From Desulfobulbaceae bacterium (GTDB taxonomy: Bacteria > Desulfobacterota > Desulfobulbia > Desulfobulbales > Desulfobulbaceae): DNA of 10,065 bases. Every line of letters begins with the position of its first letter. Position 1 is the stretch's first letter. The notes beneath the pieces were generated by a model, which saw only the letters and a list, made by a program, of their open reading frames with translations, ran no database searches and was not told where the DNA came from. The position numbers and the translations under genes were made by a program. Shown here piece by piece: positions 7,277-10,065 of this stretch. The stretch lies in contig JALSNT010000403.1 of assembly GCA_026986885.1 (NCBI GenBank), forward strand, positions 1 to 10,065, written 5' to 3'.

Positions 7277-7966
7277 TCAGTAAGAAAAGCTGATGGATAC
7301 ACCACCATAGAGGACATCCTTACCTGTCGTCTCCTGATCGGCGGGTGCCTGGAATCCGGGAAAATTCCGATTTTGACCCGGCAGACTGCGGGACCACTGC
7401 AGTTCGGGAGTAATGGTAATATACTTTTTATAAGAAACGGGCATATTCAGAAGAAAGGAAAAAATCCGGTCATTGTTAAGGCTGTATGGATCATCCATCA
7501 ACATGGTCTTGCCCGATAAGCCAAGGACAATATCATCATGGGGCTGATACGAGGTGGAGAGATCAAGGGCAAGATACCATGATTTGCTATTGTCATAGGC
7601 TTTAAATCCCATGGGATCGTCAAGATCAAGATATACTGCGCCGAAATTTCCCTCGACAGCGCCGGAAGTATAGATGTATCCGGCAGAAAAACCAAGTAAG
7701 CCCGAAGAACCTTCATAGGAAAAAGTAATGCTGCGGCCATTCAACCGGGCCTTGTCCGCTGCCAGCCCCTTATACAGATCGGTGGAGCTTTCAACCCGTA
7801 CGGCCATAGGGGCTCTGCCGGTATCAACACCATACAGACCGGCGGCCAGCAGCTTGTTGACGGCACTGTCCCATAACGGTAATTCACCCTCTGCTCTCAG
7901 CGGACTGCTGAAAGCTGATATTCCTGCAATTATCAGGAAAAAAAATAAAAGGGGATGATCTTTCAT
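7277..7966 (-). CDS. Exported beta-rich protein, probable small outer-membrane barrel
   Basis: A 229-residue protein I do not recognise. The N-terminus is a Sec signal peptide: short basic/polar start, hydrophobic core LLFFFLIIAGISAF, and a likely signal-peptidase-I site after Ala25 (PLRA|EG). No lipobox Cys. The mature part alternates polar and hydrophobic or aromatic residues in short stretches (for example SITFSYEG, LLGFSAGYIYTSG, SWYLALDLSTSY, IVLGLSGKTML, YITITPELQW) separated by Asp/Asn/Gly turns, and ends in VSISFSY. An aromatic last residue after an alternating strand is the usual outer-membrane insertion signal, so an 8- to 10-strand barrel or related protein is plausible. ATG 7966 gives the clean signal peptide; the ribosome site upstream is weak. 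It has its own promoter-like sequence, and the efflux gene follows 110 bases downstream, so co-expression is possible. Alternative: a periplasmic beta protein. Confidence 0.6.
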   Translation of the reverse strand: MKDHPLLFFFLIIAGISAFSSPLRAEGELPLWDSAVNKLLAAGLYGVDTGRAPMAVRVESSTDLYKGLAADKARLNGRSITFSYEGSSGLLGFSAGYIYTSGAVEGNFGAVYLDLDDPMGFKAYDNSKSWYLALDLSTSYQPHDDIVLGLSGKTMLMDDPYSLNNDRIFSFLLNMPVSYKKYITITPELQWSRSLPGQNRNFPGFQAPADQETTGKDVLYGGVSISFSY

Positions 7967-8006
7967 GACACCGTTGACCGTTATGGAATTTGTTTATTGT
8001 ACCTAT

Positions 8007-8035
8007 ACTATAATGCACCCACCGGAAAATTCCAA
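8007..8035 (-). promoter_or_regulatory. Probable sigma-70 promoter for the exported beta-rich protein gene
   Basis: On the minus strand TTGGAA (8035-8030) and TATAGT (8012-8007) are 17 bases apart, matching 4/6 and 5/6 of the -35 and -10 consensus. Transcription would start near 8000, leaving a leader of about 33 bases before ATG 7966. The surrounding 7985-8045 stretch is AT-rich. The call rests on sequence and correct placement only. Confidence 0.5.
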
Positions 8036-8173
8036 TACAATTATTTGAACCCTTTCGCCGCCATGGTGCAAAAAATTGTTCGCCATGAAGCCAACCACCT
8101 GTTCTCAAAAGGCAAAAACACACATCCGCTATCAGAAAAAGGGGGAGATAAAGAGCAAAATTATCCCGCCGCG
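8036..8173. other. Short intergenic stretch downstream of the uracil permease gene
   Basis: The 138 bases between the permease stop and the promoter-like sequence of the next gene have no supportable gene on either strand. A weak CATGG/CCATG pairing around 8064-8088 encloses a 16-base loop and is too short for a confident terminator. I see no strong rho-independent terminator for the permease gene. Confidence 0.4.
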
Positions 8174-9418
8174 TCAATCCGACATGGTGATCTTCTTTGG
8201 CAATAACAGATTGAGTACCACCCCGACAATGGCCGCCAACCCTATCCCCCGAACCATAAAATCAGCATAGCCCAGGGCCATGTCGCCAATACCGAAGACT
8301 AAAACCAGGGAAACAATGATCATATTCCTGGGCTGTGCAAGGTCGGTGCCTTCACGCACAAGCGTGTTCATACCAATGGTGGCGATGGTACCAAAGAGCA
8401 GGGTCATTATTCCCCCCATCACCGGCGTGGGAATGGTTGAAAGTAAAGCGCCCAGTGTGCCGGAAAAGGAGAGAATAATGGCCGTCAGGGCCGCCCAGGT
8501 CATGATGGCGGGGTTAAAGGCCCGGGTCAGGGTGACGGCTCCGGTCACTTCGGAGTAGGTGGTATTGGGCGGTCCACCGACCATGGCGGCAAAAGAGGTG
8601 GCAAGGCCGTCGCCGAGCAGGGTCCGATGCAGACCGGGCTTAACCAGAAAATCCTCGCCAACCACATGGCTGATCGCCAGCATATCGCCGACATGTTCAA
8701 TGGCAGGCGCGATGGCAACCGGCACGATGAAAAAAACGGCCTGCCAGTTAAGCTGGGGAAAGACAAACTCAGGGATGGAAAAAAAAGGCGCTTTCAGAAC
8801 CGGAGCAAAATCAATCCGGCCCAACAACAGGGAGACCAGATATCCGGCGCCAATACCGACAAGAATCGCCAGCAGCCGAACCATGCCCTTGCCAAGTAAT
8901 ACGGCAAGAACCGTGACCAGCAAAGAAATCAGGGCGATGGTCAAAGCCGGTGCCTGGGGCATCAGCACGGCGGTGCCGTCTCCGGTTTTGCCCATGGCAA
9001 GATGGACAGCCACCGGCGCCAGGTTAAGACCGATGACCATAATGACAGGGCCGACGACCACCGGCGGCAATATCTTTTTAATGATCGACAGCCCCCTGGC
9101 AATAATCAGCCCGGAAAGCACCAGATAAACCAGACCGGCGGCCAGCAGTCCGGAGAGGGTTGCCGGGATGCCCCAGGTCTGGACGCCATAAATAATGGGA
9201 GCGATAAAGGCAAAGGATGAGGCCAGAAATATAGGCACCTTTCTCTTGGTAACCGCCTGAAAGATCAACGTGCCGACTCCGGCGGTAAACAGGGCGACAC
9301 TGGGATTAAGTCCTGTTAAAATGGGCACCAGCACCAGGGCGCCGAAGGCCACACACAGCATCTGCATGCCGATAACCGCCTGTCGAAAAATACTCATTGT
9401 CTCCATGTCACCTTTCAT
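8174..9418 (-). CDS. uraA: Uracil permease, NCS2 (UraA/PyrP-type) nucleobase:cation symporter
   Basis: A 414-residue inner-membrane symporter of the nucleobase-ascorbate family, expected to import uracil with protons. The N-terminal block Q19 to F71 (MQMLCVAFGALVLVPILTGL, then VPIFLASSFAFIAPI) and VVGPVIMVIGLNLAP at about 121-135 are family signatures. E241 (in AIEHVGD) and E290 (in PPNTTYSEVTG) fall at the same numbers as the two substrate-binding glutamates of E. coli UraA. Position 245 is Asp where E. coli UraA has His; as far as I recall Asp is common in other branches of the family, so substrate range (uracil versus xanthine) is not fully certain. The upp gene upstream on the same strand makes uracil the best call. 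ATG 9418 has a strong AAGGAG ending 5 bases before it; internal ATGs at 9406 and 9397 are less well placed. Confidence 0.9.
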   Translation of the reverse strand: MKGDMETMSIFRQAVIGMQMLCVAFGALVLVPILTGLNPSVALFTAGVGTLIFQAVTKRKVPIFLASSFAFIAPIIYGVQTWGIPATLSGLLAAGLVYLVLSGLIIARGLSIIKKILPPVVVGPVIMVIGLNLAPVAVHLAMGKTGDGTAVLMPQAPALTIALISLLVTVLAVLLGKGMVRLLAILVGIGAGYLVSLLLGRIDFAPVLKAPFFSIPEFVFPQLNWQAVFFIVPVAIAPAIEHVGDMLAISHVVGEDFLVKPGLHRTLLGDGLATSFAAMVGGPPNTTYSEVTGAVTLTRAFNPAIMTWAALTAIILSFSGTLGALLSTIPTPVMGGIMTLLFGTIATIGMNTLVREGTDLAQPRNMIIVSLVLVFGIGDMALGYADFMVRGIGLAAIVGVVLNLLLPKKITMSD

Positions 9419-9423
9419 GCTCT

Positions 9424-9430
9424 CTCCTTA
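9424..9430 (-). promoter_or_regulatory. Strong ribosome binding site of uraA
   Basis: The minus strand reads TTAAGGAGAGAGC directly before ATG 9418. The AGGAG core with 5 bases of spacing is the best Shine-Dalgarno of any gene in the window and fixes 9418 as the start. Confidence 0.7.
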
Positions 9431-9613
9431 ATCTCTCTTCTCATCGGGCAACCAGCCGGAAATATGGTGAACTTAAAAAAACTAAAGCCGGATAAACCGG
9501 AAAATTCGAAACAATATCAAATAACCATAAACTAAATGATCAAAATGGATTCAATGCTTTATACTGTAAACTGTCCTTGTTTGTGTCATTGAAACATTCC
9601 GGAGTTGAATCTG

Positions 9614-9700
9614 TTTCGGATTTCGATATTCGGGTTTCGATATTCGGATTTCGATATTCGGATTTCGATATTCGGGTTTCGATATTCGGATTTCGATATT
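9614..9700. repeat. 14-base tandem repeat array (5 full and 2 partial units)
   Basis: The unit TTTCGATATTCGGR (R is A or G) occurs in full at 9621-9634, 9635-9648, 9649-9662, 9663-9676 and 9677-9690. A partial TTTCGGA precedes it at 9614-9620 and a partial TTTCGATATT follows at 9691-9700. Units differ only at the last base (G, A, A, G, A). Each contains CGA-TAT-TCG, a near-palindrome. The open frames it creates give low-complexity repeats such as NIEIRISKPEYR and are not genes. Near-identity of units implies recent expansion or active maintenance. Confidence 0.95.
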
Positions 9701-9701
9701 A

Positions 9702-9734
9702 CTCTCGTCACACCGCTCTGCGGTGTGACGAGAG
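9702..9734. repeat. Perfect 15-base inverted repeat with 3-base loop
   Basis: CTCTCGTCACACCGC (9702-9716) and its exact reverse complement (9720-9734) flank TCT (9717-9719), giving an uninterrupted 15-pair stem. No T-run follows on either strand, so it is not a standard rho-independent terminator. It abuts the tandem array with one base between (9701). It resembles a REP-like extragenic palindrome, but family membership cannot be shown from one copy. Confidence 0.9.
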
Positions 9735-9738
9735 CTGT

Positions 9739-9751
9739 GGCGCTCTGCGCC
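9739..9751. repeat. Second, smaller hairpin with the same GC-TCT-GC tip
   Basis: GGCGC (9739-9743) and GCGCC (9747-9751) pair around TCT (9744-9746), four bases after the larger hairpin. Both hairpins close with the same seven bases, GCTCTGC. The shared tip and close spacing suggest they belong to one repeated element and not two chance stems. Confidence 0.65.
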
Positions 9752-9784
9752 TGTTGTACGCATGGACTAAACAATGCTGATTAC

Positions 9785-9831
9785 CAATAAAGAAAGCAGA
9801 CAAAGGTAGTGGTTGCTGTTTGTCTGCGTTC
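9785..9831 (-). terminator. Probable rho-independent terminator of upp
   Basis: On the minus strand GCAGACAAA (9827-9819) pairs perfectly with TTTGTCTGC (9804-9796) around a 14-base loop; the outer bases add GAAC/GAAA pairs with one mismatch. The 3' side is followed by TTTCTTTATT. The hairpin is 82 bases past the upp stop and in the right orientation. The stem is only moderately GC-rich and the loop is long, so efficiency may be partial. Read on the plus strand there is no T-run. Confidence 0.65.
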
Positions 9832-9913
9832 GTTCCACTCAAGCAGACCTGCAATGCTCATTTTCTTATTTTTTATAACAGGAAATTAAAAGTAACGCAC
9901 TGATATAAGCCTG

Positions 9914-10065
<152 letters not shown>

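Larger units (their letters stand above)
9419..9913. other. 497-base-class spacer between upp and uraA, non-coding
   Basis: No real gene is supported in these 495 bases. Going from uraA toward upp it holds the uraA ribosome site; a CCGG-ATAAA-CCGG motif (9488-9500) whose minus-strand transcript is followed by a T-rich run; an AT-rich stretch (about 9500-9590) where a uraA promoter would be expected, though I see no strong consensus; a 14-base tandem array (9614-9700); two hairpins with the same tip (9702-9751); a probable upp terminator (9785-9831); and an AT-rich tail after the upp stop. The open frames across the array are products of the repeat, not proteins. Confidence 0.7.

Noticed and set aside
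8064..8088. CATGG/CCATG pairing downstream of uraA as a terminator
   Set aside because: Only 5 pairs with a 16-base loop and no T-run directly after it.
8559..9128. Plus-strand open frame of 189 codons opposite uraA
   Set aside because: The minus-strand frame carries all NCS2 motifs; this frame is a Pro/Thr/Met-rich shadow.
9614..9700. A CRISPR array
   Set aside because: Units are 14 bases, directly abutting, without unique spacers, and no cas gene is in the window.
9702..9734. The large hairpin as a rho-independent terminator
   Set aside because: No T-run follows the stem on either strand; the better terminator for upp is the hairpin at 9796-9827.
9551..9790. Several open frames of 60-70 codons on both strands across the tandem array
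   Set aside because: Their sequence is only the translated 14-base repeat plus hairpin DNA, open on both strands in several frames, with no ribosome site.

Overview
The window looks like a stretch of chromosome from a Gram-negative bacterium. It encodes a lipoprotein signal, a probable outer-membrane barrel protein and a long-chain polyprenyl diphosphate synthase of the respiratory-quinone type. The mix of genes (a HEAT-repeat protein beside a DinG helicase, a receiver-GAF-histidine kinase, intermediate GC) would suit a Desulfobacterota (deltaproteobacterial) genome. That placement is an inference from gene style and not a proven assignment. No rRNA, tRNA, CRISPR array, integrase or transposase was seen.

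Left part (1-3691, minus strand): an apparent four-gene transcription unit, read right to left. It comprises a small HEAT-repeat protein, a DinG-type XPD-like helicase with iron-sulfur cysteines, a polyprenyl diphosphate synthase whose start overlaps the helicase end, and the first 62 codons of a lipoprotein that runs off the window. The genes are tightly packed, but their products have no obvious shared pathway.

Middle part (3692-5729): a 154-base divergent intergenic region with a promoter-like sequence and a dyad, then a plus-strand 617-residue signalling protein (receiver, GAF, histidine kinase). Its translation start is unusual, because the best Shine-Dalgarno sequence belongs to a three-codon reading frame just upstream.

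Right-centre (5730-7966, minus strand): a 14-TM-type DHA2 major facilitator (drug or organic-anion efflux) follows a small exported beta-rich protein with its own promoter-like sequence. The efflux gene is preceded by three 12-base tandem repeats and has no visible Shine-Dalgarno sequence.

Right end (8174-10065, minus strand): a uracil salvage pair, upp (C-terminal 49 codons only) and a UraA-type NCS2 permease. The permease imports uracil and Upp converts it to UMP with PRPP. The two genes are separated by 497 non-coding bases that hold a probable upp terminator, two hairpins sharing one tip sequence, and a 14-base tandem repeat. This spacer is the most unusual DNA in the window. I did not find a convincing new defence or mobile system; most genes are ordinary housekeeping or accessory genes.
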